Origin: Chrysoporthe austroafricana
Lineage: Eukaryota; Ascomycota; Sordariomycetes; Diaporthales; Cryphonectriaceae
Direction: 5' to 3'
NCBI GenBank assembly: GCA_001051155.2
Contig: JYIP02000004.1
Coordinates: 869,576 to 933,575 of the forward strand
Length of the DNA stretch: 64,000 nt
The notes under the pieces: generated by a model
The model's database searches: none
The model's input: only the letters and a program-made list of their open reading frames with translations
Told to the model about the DNA's origin: nothing
In this document: piece by piece, positions 42,633 to 52,868 of the stretch
How the letters are laid out: each line of letters starts with the position of its first letter
Numbering within the stretch: the stretch's first letter is position 1
Made by a program: the position numbers and the translations under genes

Positions 42633-43217
42633 GGCTCTTCTTCCCGTGTCGCGAAGGCATATATGAAGAAGGCTACCTCTTCTGTGAAGGAGGCTGCCCG
42701 GGGCGAGGCCATGCTGAGGATGGTTGCAGAGGGAGACGACTACCGAGACACGTCTCCACATGCTTTTCCCGGACAGACCAGGTCCATGGAGGATTCCGAC
42801 CCAACCATAGTGGACTTGGAGATGGAAGATGTCTCCGACGAGGAGCCAGCACCCGAGACGCCCGAGGGTCCGGCGGGACGAGGACGCAGCATGCTCGACA
42901 TCCTCTCCGGCGTGCCAGGGGCATCCCGCGCCGCCATTGCGGGCCCCACTGCAACCCCCTTCCGCCCCGCCAACCGGAGCCAGGGCTCTCCGGAGGATCG
43001 TGCCCTGGCCGCTCGGATTGCTTCGAGGTCTCCGTCGCCCTCGCCCGCCCGCCCACAGCAGCCGCAGGCTATGCATAAGAGAGTTGCTCAGTTGCGGGGC
43101 GCGGTCACAAAGAGGAAGAAGGCCGTGGGCAAGGGTCCCAGGAGAAGCGCGTACAGCCTCAGGAGTGGCCGTAAGTCGGTCCAGTGGGCTGACGACGTGA
43201 AGGACGAGGAGCTGTGA
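42633..43217 (+). other. In-frame coding-like extension beyond the TAG of the preceding gene
   Basis: Directly after the TAG the same frame continues for 194 sense codons to a TGA at 43215-43217. Codons mostly end in G or C, as in neighbouring exons. The product has the same character as the upstream protein: acidic patch DLEMEDVSDEEPAPE, Ser/Pro-rich SRSPSPSPARP, basic KRKKAVGKGPRRS and, near the end, RKSVQWADDV, which fits a PP1-docking pattern. Options are a nonsense mutation or sequence error splitting one gene of ~1356 codons, stop readthrough, an unseen intron, or a separate small gene starting at an ATG at 42663. I found no GT-AG pair that cleanly removes the stop. Confidence 0.5.
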
Positions 43218-43898
43218 CGCAGACATCCTGCGTCGCTCCGCGAATAGACGGAACAAAAGATGCTCTTGGCCTTCCGCTTTTACTTGGCGTCTTCCCGCCG
43301 GCTTCGCCGCCTTGCAAGTGGTCCAGACCACGAGGGAAGATCAGCCCCAATATGACCAGGCACCACCAGCTGCCGACCAGATCGTTCATCAGACGTTGAA
43401 TTGGAAAGGATCTACAGCATCTTGGAGTTCAGGAAAGCAAAAAAAAACAAGGACAGGCGGGAAAGTGACAAAAGGGAGGACGATACCCTCTCGAACTGTT
43501 TAATTGTGTCGGTTATCTTGTATCATTACATTACGAAGAGGGCGGAAACCTGCTTCTGCCCGTACATTTTCCTTGTGGTTGATTTTTCTCTCTCTCTCGT
43601 CGGAACAGGGCTAGCAGGCAGGTTCATCGTCGTTATGCATTTGCAGAGAGGGAAACGGTTTGGCATCATGACACTTAGGGGGTCTGGGAGCCCCGCCCGG
43701 CCCGCTTGATAATGAATTGAGACTGCATGTGCGACAGCTTTCTCGTGAGAGGATCTCGTTCTTGTGACATCCTGGTTGTAGCAGCTGTGGTGGTCAACTC
43801 AGCGGGAACCTTGAGGTCAGAGGCGTCTGGGTGACGATCTGGACTGGACTCTATATGGCCGTGATATCGTATCCTGCAGTGTATCCCAACCAAGCCTC
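43218..43898. other. Convergent 3' intergenic region
   Basis: 681 bp between the end of the unknown plus-strand gene and the end of the minus-strand dioxygenase gene. No gene recognised; it probably holds both 3' UTRs. Confidence 0.5.
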
Positions 43899-45069
43899 TT
43901 AAGCAGCAGCAGTAGCCGCCTTTCTCTCCTCCTCCAGCCTCTTCAACTCCTCCTGCTTCATCCTCTCCTGGATCCTGACCCTCTCCGGAACCACGCGCTC
44001 CCGCTCGTGCGTGATCCGCCACCCCTTCAAGCCCTCCTCCTCTCCCAGCATCCTCAGCGTGGCCCTCTCTACCAGGCTGTACTCCCCCTCCTGCCCCTCG
44101 CTCCTGTCGAAGCAGAACGGCTCCCTGAGGCTCACCGGCGGGTTCGTGATGATGCGCACGTTCCGCAGGCTGTTGTTGGTGCTGCTGTGCAGCATGAGCG
44201 GGTGCAGGAGGTAGACGTCCCCGACGTCGCCGGCGGCCTCGGCGTAGTCACCGTCGGCGCCGCGGCTGGCGACGCCGTTGAACCAGTCCAGGTTGCTCCC
44301 GCTCCCGCCGCCGAACGCCGGGTGGCCGCGCGGCGCCATGCGCGGGCTGACGCCCTCCGGGTGGGCGCACAGGTGGGCGGCGACGGCGCGCATGCCGGGC
44401 GGGTAGAGGGCGGTGGCGCCGGCGCGGCCGCCGGCGGGCACGGCGGTGAAGAGCGGCACGACCAGCAGCGCCTGCTCCGGCGAGTCCAGGTAGTGCACGA
44501 AGAAGTCGCCGTCGACGTGCCAGCCGCGCAGGGCCTGCGGCGGGTCGGGCGCGCCCTCGCGCGCCGCCGAGCCCAGGTTCACGATCAGGGAGTCGCGCCA
44601 TTGCCTGGAGGCCGGGGTGATGCGGTCCTGTCGGGGGTGTTCTTGTCAGGCTCTCTGTACATATATACGTGTATGTGTATGTGTCTCTGCCCCCCTCAGA
44701 GCCTTCCGAGCCGTGGAAGAGGTGGAGGAGGAAAGGGCAACTCACCTCGCCGCCGCAGAGCTCGCAGATGGCGGCCCAGGCGCGCGGCGCAAACACGGCG
44801 GCGTCGAAGGTCCGGTGGCTCGGCATGTTGGTGCGGACGGTGTGCCAGGTCGACTTGTCGTGGGGGTCCATGCCCAGCCTGGTCCAGACGTCCTTGGTCA
44901 CCTCGGCGGCCTGCTCCGCCGTGAACGCCTTGGGGATTCTGACACGGGAGGGTTCTGGGTCAGCGGGTTTGCCTGTGGGATCTTGGATGCTAGTTAGGAC
45001 TTACTTGATCCAGCCATGGTTGAGGAAGTGCTCCTTCTGCTCAGGCGTGAGGGCCAGGCCAGCGGTCAT
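43899..45069 (-). CDS. Phytanoyl-CoA dioxygenase (PhyH) family protein
   Basis: Fe(II)/2-oxoglutarate-dependent oxygenase family; substrate unknown. Minus-strand exons 45069-45005, 44938-44746 and 44627-43899 give 328 aa. The joins rebuild NHGWIKIPKAF and GGEDRITPASRQW. Iron ligands are visible as the HxD in GWHVDGDFF (His123, Asp125) and a distal His in LMLHSSTNNS (His233). Arg244 lies 11 residues after it, the spacing of the 2-oxoglutarate-binding Arg in human PHYH. The C-terminal ~60 residues are highly charged and helical (ERVRIQERMKQEELKRLEEE). There is no SKL-type peroxisomal signal or N-terminal presequence, so a role in phytanate breakdown is not supported. Many fungal members act in secondary metabolism, but no cluster surrounds it here. 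Confidence 0.85.
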
Positions 45070-45969
45070 CTTGATATTTGTGTGTTCTGCGGTTCACTGA
45101 AAGAAAGACTGGCGGAGGGGGTCGATACTGCACGTGGCTGCTCACATACGCCATTGATTCCAAAGGAGCACCAGAGAACGCCCCCCACCGGAGTCCCGGT
45201 CGGAGCAAGCTGCCCTTACATGTACTTCGTGACTGACAGCTGACGTCCCCCGAGGCCGTATTCCGGAAGTGACATTTCCAACCCAACCCAACCCAACCAA
45301 CCCTGCCCGGCCATCGACGGTGACACCCTCGACGCTGCCGCAGCTCGCAGGATCATCCTCGCCCGAGCCTTGAGGGCGGTGCAGGCGTGCGGGGGGGAAT
45401 GGCGCCATGAATTTACCCAGCCCTGCCGCCATTGGGTGAAGCCGGGCGGCGCCTCGCGGGTGATTGCGCGAGGGCTGCTGCCGTTGAGGCGTGCATCTCC
45501 AGGGCGGGCGTGGCACACACACGTGTGTGTGTATGTGTATGTGTGTAGCGGGCGCGGGCAGGGCGGCAGGGAGGCCGTGCGGATGTCGTATCCCGTACGC
45601 CGAGGGCTTCTTGTTGCGTGGGAGGCTTGTCATGTGTTGGTGGGGGGAAGGTTTCGTTGCGGAGGTGGGGAGGTCGGCGAGGTCATGTCACCTGGTTAAG
45701 TGGTCGCTGGAACGGTTGTGGTTATTCGCTCTCGCACGTTTTATGGTAGATATGAAATTACCAAGGCTGCCTGTTCCGTGGGTCTCTTACTGCTCATATA
45801 GACAGACCTAGATATTTCGGCTGGTTGCAGAGCAAAAGAGACCCTGCTCTCGATACGTCTGCCGAGAAGGCCTATTCTCTACCATCCTAGCTGGAGGGTT
45901 AGCCAGTCTGAGGCCTCACCTCGAAAATCTTCCACAACTTTCAGTTCGAGATGAGGGAGGGTGCATGCG

Positions 45970-46280
45970 AAGTACATAGTAGTAGTAGTAGTACCAGGTG
46001 CCAGGTCACCGTGCGTGCTGAGACGAGACTATCATAGTACCATAGTACGTCCGCGCATAGTACATACTATTAATATTCCAGCCAGAAGGTTTACCGTTTA
46101 CTTAGTGGGCCCCAATCAAGCACAGATCAGCACATCCTGGTCCCTGTAGCGCCCTAAGTGCCCTTCCCTCTTCGGGAGTTCAGAGTACCACCCACCCACC
46201 ACAGTACTACCATATACTTACTGCCCTAGTGCCGTACTGCCGTTGAGCCATAGTACTGTACCTAGTACCCAGTTTGGACA
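45970..46280. repeat. Cluster of TAGTAC / GTACTA motifs
   Basis: Short palindrome-like units (TAGTAC, AGTACCA, CATAGTAC, CAGTACTA) occur many times within about 300 bp, including TAGTAGTAGTAGTACC at 45981 and CATAGTACTGTACCTAGTACC near 46250. Confidence 0.6.
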
Positions 46281-46671
46281 GGCTGCTCCACTAGTAGCCG
46301 CTGCAAGGCTGCAGGTCCCTCCCCAGCCTGCCAGTAAGCTTCTAGCTCCGGTTAAGTGCTGTGCCCTGGCGTGCAGCTCCTCCGACTTCCTGGGCATTAT
46401 TCCTCCCAAGCCAGCCGGCCAGCGACTATCTGTTGTGAGCACGCAACCCCCCCTCCAAAAGGACTTATACGGCTCACGCCGACTATACGTCCGTACAGCC
46501 TCGCCACGCCGACTATACAGATTGCCTACACCAACTATACAGACCCCCCCCCTCCCAGGCCCTTAGCTGCAACATCTGCACTACCATCCGCACCATCACC
46601 AGCCGAGGGGCAACGGGCAACGGCGCAGAGACGAGGGGCACCCAGGCAGCTAGGAAGGAGTTGTCCTGCGA

Positions 46672-46733
46672 TCTGAGCTCTGAAGCTCTGAGCTCTGAAG
46701 CTCTGAGCTCTGAAGCTCTGAGCTCTGAGCTCT
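46672..46733 (+). repeat. 15-bp tandem repeat (GAGCTCTGAAGCTCT)
   Basis: About four copies, the last shortened, each carrying the palindrome GAGCTC. The array is bounded on both sides by the same TCCTGCGATCTG segment (about 46664 and 46734). Confidence 0.85.
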
Positions 46734-46989
46734 CCTGCGATCTGGCCTCGCCAGCTCCCTCCTCCCCCAGGGTCCAATTGATCAACACTCCCTCCTCTTG
46801 ACTTCGCCCCCGACATTCTACCAACTCTTCACCCAACTGCCTTCTATCCTTCCGCCCGCGTCACGACGCGCCGCGCGAGTAGTCACTACTTCGCATCTCC
46901 TCTGAGGGTGCACCACAGATTATTCAACACGTTCTACCCAGCAGCTCCGCAGAGATCGCGATCCGAGGATCCCCCCCCCGGCCCTCAAG

Positions 46990-47846
<857 letters not shown>

Positions 47847-48245
47847 GCTCGGGATATTCCTCACGGGCTGGAAGGGCAGGGTGGGATGGGTGGTCCTGCA
47901 GAGATACAGATGTGGGGGTTATACCGAATGTATTAGATGGTACAGATATTGCGACCGGGCCGGCGGGAATGGATACGAGAGCCCGGACGGCCTGGCCGCG
48001 CCAGACATTGTCACCAAGAGGTACGGAGGCGAGGAGACGAGGGAGGGCTGCCACGTTCTGGGGCATGCTACGAGGATCATCGGACAGAACAGCAGGCTGC
48101 CAAGGGATCTGCCGTAGAGGCTTTCTGGGCTGAGGAGAAGACCCGCTCGCTGATCGGCCACTATTCATGGAAAGGTCGGATAGAATCACGACGTACGCGC
48201 AATACTGCGCTTAAGGGCTTAATGAAATTGTATTTTCCTGCGTCT
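47847..48245. other. Convergent 3' intergenic region between CFIm25 and the YjbQ-family gene
   Basis: 399 bp with no recognised feature; probably the two 3' UTRs. Confidence 0.5.
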
Positions 48246-49052
48246 CTACGCCTTCTCCCCCTGGATGGTAGCGACGACACGCCGCTGGTGCTTCATCGCC
48301 CGGAACTCCAAGTACCATATGCCCTGCCAGGTGCCTATGATTGAGATCTTAGACCGTGGACTCTCTCTCTCTCTCTGCGACTGTGGGGGGTGGCAGCTTG
48401 ACATACCTGTTGCGAGCTTGCCGTCCCGGATGGGTATCGTGACACTCGCGCCGATGAGTGCGGATTTGACGTGAGCCGGCATGTCGTCTGGCCCCTCTGC
48501 AACCGCAAACACCAGTCAGCAAAAACACACAAAAAAGAGAGCACCCCGTAACCCAAGAGGGCCTCCGCGGGGCAAGGCACCTACCAGCAGAGTGGCGGTA
48601 CAGCTCCTCGCCCTTGGCGCCGGCCTCGGGGGCGATGCGGTCCAGCGCGTCGCTCATGTCGGCGCGCACGTCGTCGTCCCAGTTCTCGTTGAGGGAGAGT
48701 GCGCAGCTCGTGTGCTGGATGAAGAGGTTCAGCAGCCCGACCTTGTAGTCGCGGATCTCGGGCAGCGAGCTGACGACGTGGTCCGTGATGAGGTAGGACC
48801 CGCGGCTCTTGCTGGGGAGGGTGAACTGCTTCTGGTACCAGGAGCCCATCGCGACGGTGTTCGGCGTTGTTGTCGTCGTCGGTCCGCAGGACGGGCAGTC
48901 GGAGGAGGCGCCGGGGGACAGCGGGGACGGCAGGAGGCGCAGCGGGAGCGTCCAGAGGTGGTGGAAGATCCCGGGGAAGAAGGCGATCAGGATGAGGAGG
49001 AAGAAGAGGACGGTTGTCGTGTGCGAGGCCTGCGGCGAGTTTCTGTGGGTGG

Positions 49053-49083
<31 letters not shown>

Positions 49084-49113
49084 ATTGTTGTTGCTGTTGC
49101 TGTTCGCAGGCAT
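48246..49113 (-). CDS. YjbQ / UPF0047 family protein with Asn-rich, membrane-anchor-like N-terminus
   Basis: Minus-strand exons 49113-48585, 48496-48407 and 48334-48246 give 235 aa. From Met89 the protein matches the ~147-residue YjbQ family: [80 protein letters not shown]. Some bacterial members have thiamine-phosphate-synthase activity; the physiological role in fungi is unknown. Residues 1-88 are not part of the family. They hold a run of about 13 Asn encoded by an AAC/GTT repeat, then a hydrophobic stretch [18 protein letters not shown] (about residues 33-50) that looks like a signal anchor. The gene could start at 49113 and be membrane-anchored, or use Met89 and be soluble. It shares a 352-bp divergent promoter with the WDR70-like gene. 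Confidence 0.85.
49049..49083 (-). repeat. AAC/GTT trinucleotide repeat encoding poly-Asn
   Basis: About 12 GTT units on the plus strand (AAC on the coding strand) in the first exon of the YjbQ-family gene. Confidence 0.9.
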
Positions 49114-49465
49114 GGTTGGTGATTATTTGATAGCGTTTTGGGACGGACGTCATTCGTGGGGCATGCATAGCACCGCTCTGGCGGCGTGTGGGGGAGCTTG
49201 GCGACGGGGCTCACAGGGGGCCGGGGTGGTCATGAAGGCTTGTCGCTGGGCTGCCAGGCTGCCTGCCGGCACCTATAGCATCCCGTTCCCCTGACGACAT
49301 CCTGAGTAATTCTCAACGTTTGGGCCGACTTTGCCTTCTCCCTCTCACTCCTCAGAAAAGAAGTCGCGGCAGACGAGAGCTGGGTCCTTTCAGAGCGTCC
49401 TACTCATCACACACGCCACATACGTCAGCCCTCGCGCCTTGGGGATCGATCCATCGCTCGCGAAG
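49114..49465. promoter_or_regulatory. Bidirectional promoter region, YjbQ-family / WDR70
   Basis: 352 bp between two divergent start codons. No clear TATA box; the right part is C/T-rich toward the WDR70 start. Confidence 0.5.
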
Positions 49466-51265
49466 ATGAGCGACAGCGAAGACTTCGAGATCGAGCAGCC
49501 CGAGCTGGCGGAAGACGACCCGATGAGGGCGTTCCTACCGGCGTCGTTTGGCAAGAGATCAAAAGAGGCAGACATCGCCGCACAGATAGACCGCAGCCGG
49601 CGGGGGCCAGAGAAGCCCAAGGCTGCACAGTCACAACAGCAGCAGCAACAACAGGTGAAAGGCGAACCATCGCAGGGGGGAGACTCCAACTCAGATTCTG
49701 ATGGCGGCGGCAGCGACGATGACGATGACTCCTCCTCCTCCTCCTCCTCCGACGAAGACGAATACCCGGTGTCGCACGAGCTGGTGCTCAAGACCCACGA
49801 CCGCACGGTGACGAGCGTGTCGCTGGACCCTGCCGGGTCGAGGCTGGCCACGGGTTCGCTGGACGGGACCGTGAAGCTGCACGACTTCGCCTCGATGACG
49901 CCGACGACCCTGCGCGCCTTCCGGAGCGTCGACCCGTGGGAGGCCAAGGGCGGCGCCGCGGCCGAGTCGTTCCCCGTCAACCACGTGCAGTTCAACCCGC
50001 TGTCCGGCGGCGTGTTCCTGTGCATCTCGGCGCACCCGCAGGCCAAGGTCCTGTCGCGCGACGGCGACGTCCTTACGGAGTTTGTCAAGGGGGACATGTA
50101 CCTGCGGGATATGCACAACACCAAAGGGCACGTCTCCGAGATCACCACGGGCACCTGGCACCCTACGGACAGGAACCTGTGCGTCACGGCGGGCACGGAC
50201 AGCACGCTGCGGATATGGGACATCAACAACAAGCGGAGCCAGAAAGAGGTGATCGTCTTCAAGTCGAAGGCGGCCGGCGCGGCGGGGCGGACGAGGATGA
50301 CCGCGGTGGCGTGGGGTGCGCCGGCGTCGGGGGGCAGCAGCGTGCTGGTCGCCGCCGCGCTGGATGGGTCCCTGGTAATGTACAGCGGAGACGGACCGTT
50401 TGCGAGGCCGAGCGGAGAAATCCGCGACGCGCACAAGCCCGATACCTGGACCGGAGGCGTGGACATCAGCTCGGACGGCCGCATGGTCGTGACGAGAGGC
50501 GGCGACAACACCGTCAAACTGTGGGACACGCGGAAATTCAAGCAGCCGCTCGTGTCGATCGACCACCCGTCGACATCCGACAGGTTCGCGATGAGCAACA
50601 TCAGGTACGCGCCGAACTCGACAAGCATAATCACGGGGTCGGCATCCGGGCATCTACACATCCTCAACCCCGGCAACCTCAAGCCGGAACATGTCACAGC
50701 GATCACGCCCGGCGCGCCGCTGGTCGCGGTCGAGTGGCACGCGAAGCTCAACCAGATCGTCACGGGCTCCGCGAACGCCGAGACCCACGTCCTCTACAAC
50801 CCGGCCATGTCGCAGCGCGGCGCGGTGGACGTGATGAGCAAGGCGCCCAAGAAGCGTCACATCGACGACAACCCGGCCCTGACCATGGACCAGACGCTCG
50901 GCCTCTCGGGCGACAGCATCATCACGCCGGGCGCGCTGTCGGCGCAGCAGCAGCGCAAGGGCGGCAGGGCGGCCGGGGTTACGGCCTCGGGCCGGTCGCT
51001 GGACCCGCGGCGGCCGCAGGTGCAGCAGATCACGCCGTTCATGCGCAGCCAGCCGGACGAGAAGCACATCGAGGAGAACATCCCGCTCGCCAAGATGCTG
51101 CACGAGGACCCGCGGGAGGCGCTGCTCAAGTACGCGGACGTCGCGAAGAAGGACCCGCTATTCACGAACGCGTGGAAGGAGACGCAGCCGGTCACGCAGT
51201 ACGCGGAACTGAGCGATGACGAGGAGGAGGAAGGGGGGCGGGACAGGAAGAGGGTGAAGAGATAG
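49466..51265 (+). CDS. WDR70: WD-repeat protein, WDR70-like
   Basis: Intronless, 599 aa. The ATG at 49466 opens MSDSEDFEIEQPE; longer in-frame sequence upstream lacks an ATG. The order is an acidic N-terminus with DDPMRAFLPASFGK, a poly-Gln run, a long Asp/Ser-rich stretch, then six to seven WD repeats from about residue 105 to 450 (e.g. HDRTVTSVSLDPAGSRLATG, TDSTLRIWDINNKR, GGDNTVKLWDTRKFKQPL). The C-terminal region is typical of WDR70/Gastrulation-defective proteins: PKKRHIDDNPALTMDQTLG, TPFMRSQPDEKHIEENIP, DPREALLKYADVAKKDPLF. The protein ends in acidic EEEE and basic KRVKR tracts. In fission yeast and human cells WDR70 has been linked to CRL4-dependent H2B ubiquitination in DNA double-strand-break repair; whether that holds here is inference. 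Confidence 0.92.
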   Translation: MSDSEDFEIEQPELAEDDPMRAFLPASFGKRSKEADIAAQIDRSRRGPEKPKAAQSQQQQQQQVKGEPSQGGDSNSDSDGGGSDDDDDSSSSSSSDEDEYPVSHELVLKTHDRTVTSVSLDPAGSRLATGSLDGTVKLHDFASMTPTTLRAFRSVDPWEAKGGAAAESFPVNHVQFNPLSGGVFLCISAHPQAKVLSRDGDVLTEFVKGDMYLRDMHNTKGHVSEITTGTWHPTDRNLCVTAGTDSTLRIWDINNKRSQKEVIVFKSKAAGAAGRTRMTAVAWGAPASGGSSVLVAAALDGSLVMYSGDGPFARPSGEIRDAHKPDTWTGGVDISSDGRMVVTRGGDNTVKLWDTRKFKQPLVSIDHPSTSDRFAMSNIRYAPNSTSIITGSASGHLHILNPGNLKPEHVTAITPGAPLVAVEWHAKLNQIVTGSANAETHVLYNPAMSQRGAVDVMSKAPKKRHIDDNPALTMDQTLGLSGDSIITPGALSAQQQRKGGRAAGVTASGRSLDPRRPQVQQITPFMRSQPDEKHIEENIPLAKMLHEDPREALLKYADVAKKDPLFTNAWKETQPVTQYAELSDDEEEEGGRDRKRVKR

Positions 51266-52496
51266 ATAAGAGATAGATGAATAAATAGCTTTCTGTCCCT
51301 TACCAGCCTGGCGGGCGCGGGGGCTGTTAAATACGGCCACAGACAGGCATAAGCATAAGGACCGCCATGATCTCAACGGCCACTACGTCCCGTCCTATGT
51401 ATCATCAAGGGCCGTCAGGTCGAGCATTGCTGATCGTCGGTGATCACCCCCGTATCGAACCAAGCCGGCAAGGGCAGGTCAACAGCTCAGCACCGCCTTG
51501 GGGTGCCACTGGTTGCTTGGCTGCCTGACCCCTGAGCTGCTGCATGCGGCGGCGAGGCCTGCACGGCCCTGTTCCAGGGGGGCGAGGGCGGTTTGGCAGT
51601 GGTTGGCAGTGGTTAGTAAGCGGTGGCGGCGCGTGATTGGCGGGCGGGCCCCACTTGGCGGCTGGTCCGTGTCATCCGTGCATAATTGTTAGTGCCTCAG
51701 GAATCAAGTTTTCGACCAGGCCTGCCACAGCCGCCCGCGACTTGTGGTCAATCCATTCTCTATCACCACGGCGGAACGGTGACTCCATCGAAAGCGAAGC
51801 CTGCGCATCGCCAAACCAGCTTGGATTCATCGATAAACCATCTAGAGCTGCCCTGCAAACCTCTCGGCACGCGATTTTTTCGCGCCCTCCCTGCAGCCAC
51901 TGGCCCTACCGCCCCCCTCCAGGCCTGTTTTTTTTCACATTTCCCTTCGATTCTCACCTGCCACCCGGCCTTTTTCCCTCTGCCAGGCCAGCACCGCCCG
52001 CCAAACACCACCCAGCCTGCCTGCACTGCACACCCAGCCCAACCCCCCACTGCAGCCAACCAGCACCCACCCGCCTTGTCGCATCGCATCGCATCCATCG
52101 CATCGCATCTCGAGGCTCCCCGGCGCGACCGCTGCTTTTTAGCTTCCCACCGTGCCCCCCTCGACGCGCCCGCGACCGTACCGCATCCGGTCCCTCGACG
52201 CCTTGGGACGGTCGCCGCGTTTTTTCGCCCGCCTCGACGAGCAACCCCCACCCGCCCGACACGTCTGTCTGTCTGTCCATCCACCGACGACGCGCCGCCC
52301 ACAGCCCCCCTCGACCCCCATCGCGTCGCCATCGCCCCTTCCGGTCCTCCCTCCGACCACACCGTGCCCGTCCCAATTGTCCTCTCGGCCGGCTGATCGC
52401 GTTGCTTGATGGATCTGCGACCAGAATAATACTGGGCCCTCGCCGTCATCCTCAACCCTACCCCCAAAGTGTCTGAGCTTCGTGCGCAACCCAAGT
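51266..52496 (+). promoter_or_regulatory. Intergenic region, promoter/leader of the Snf2-type ATPase gene
   Basis: No gene recognised. From ~51900 the plus strand is strongly C-rich with few G, typical of a long fungal 5' leader. A CGCAT/CATCG repeat lies at 52079-52111. Confidence 0.5.
52079..52111 (+). repeat. CGCAT pentanucleotide repeat
   Basis: About six CGCAT/CATCG units in the probable leader of the Snf2-type gene. Confidence 0.8.
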
Positions 52497-52832
52497 ATGG
52501 CTTCGGTTCAGCCTGCCGGCCCGGTGCATATGCCGGGCGCGGGCCTGCCCAGCCTGCCTGCCAACCTGACCCAGCAGCAGGTCAGGGAGGTCTTTCAGGT
52601 ATGTCGCGTCTCCCAGCGGCCATTGTTCCTTCCTCCCCCCCCCCCTGCGCGTCGGTCTCTGCTGCCCGGCCTGTGTGCTCACATCCTGTAGAAATTTCAA
52701 GAGATGAAGAAGAACAACACGCCCTCGAATGACCCCGAGTTCATCAAGACGTCGAACTTCCTGGCGAGCTTCCAGCAGCACCAGCGGCTGCGGCAAAAAC
52801 AGCTCGAGTTCCAGAAGATGCAGCAGAGCCAA

Positions 52833-52868
<36 letters not shown>

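Larger units (their letters stand above)
45070..46989. promoter_or_regulatory. Divergent intergenic region between the PhyH gene and CFIm25
   Basis: 1.9 kb, no gene recognised. It contains a (TG)n tract near 45520-45545, a dense cluster of TAGTAC/GTACTA-type motifs from 45970 to 46280 and a 15-bp tandem repeat at 46672-46733, before the C/T-rich CFIm25 leader. Confidence 0.5.

Noticed and set aside
42629..42718. A 90-nt intron (GTAGGG...GCTGAG) that would remove the in-frame TAG
   Set aside because: It keeps the frame, but there is no branch-site-like sequence near the acceptor, the acceptor is weak, and it would discard 30 coding-like codons.
46225..46260. Minus-strand TGGCTCAACGG as a tRNA box A
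   Set aside because: No box B or acceptor pairing within tRNA distance; it lies in the GTAC-rich repeat cluster.
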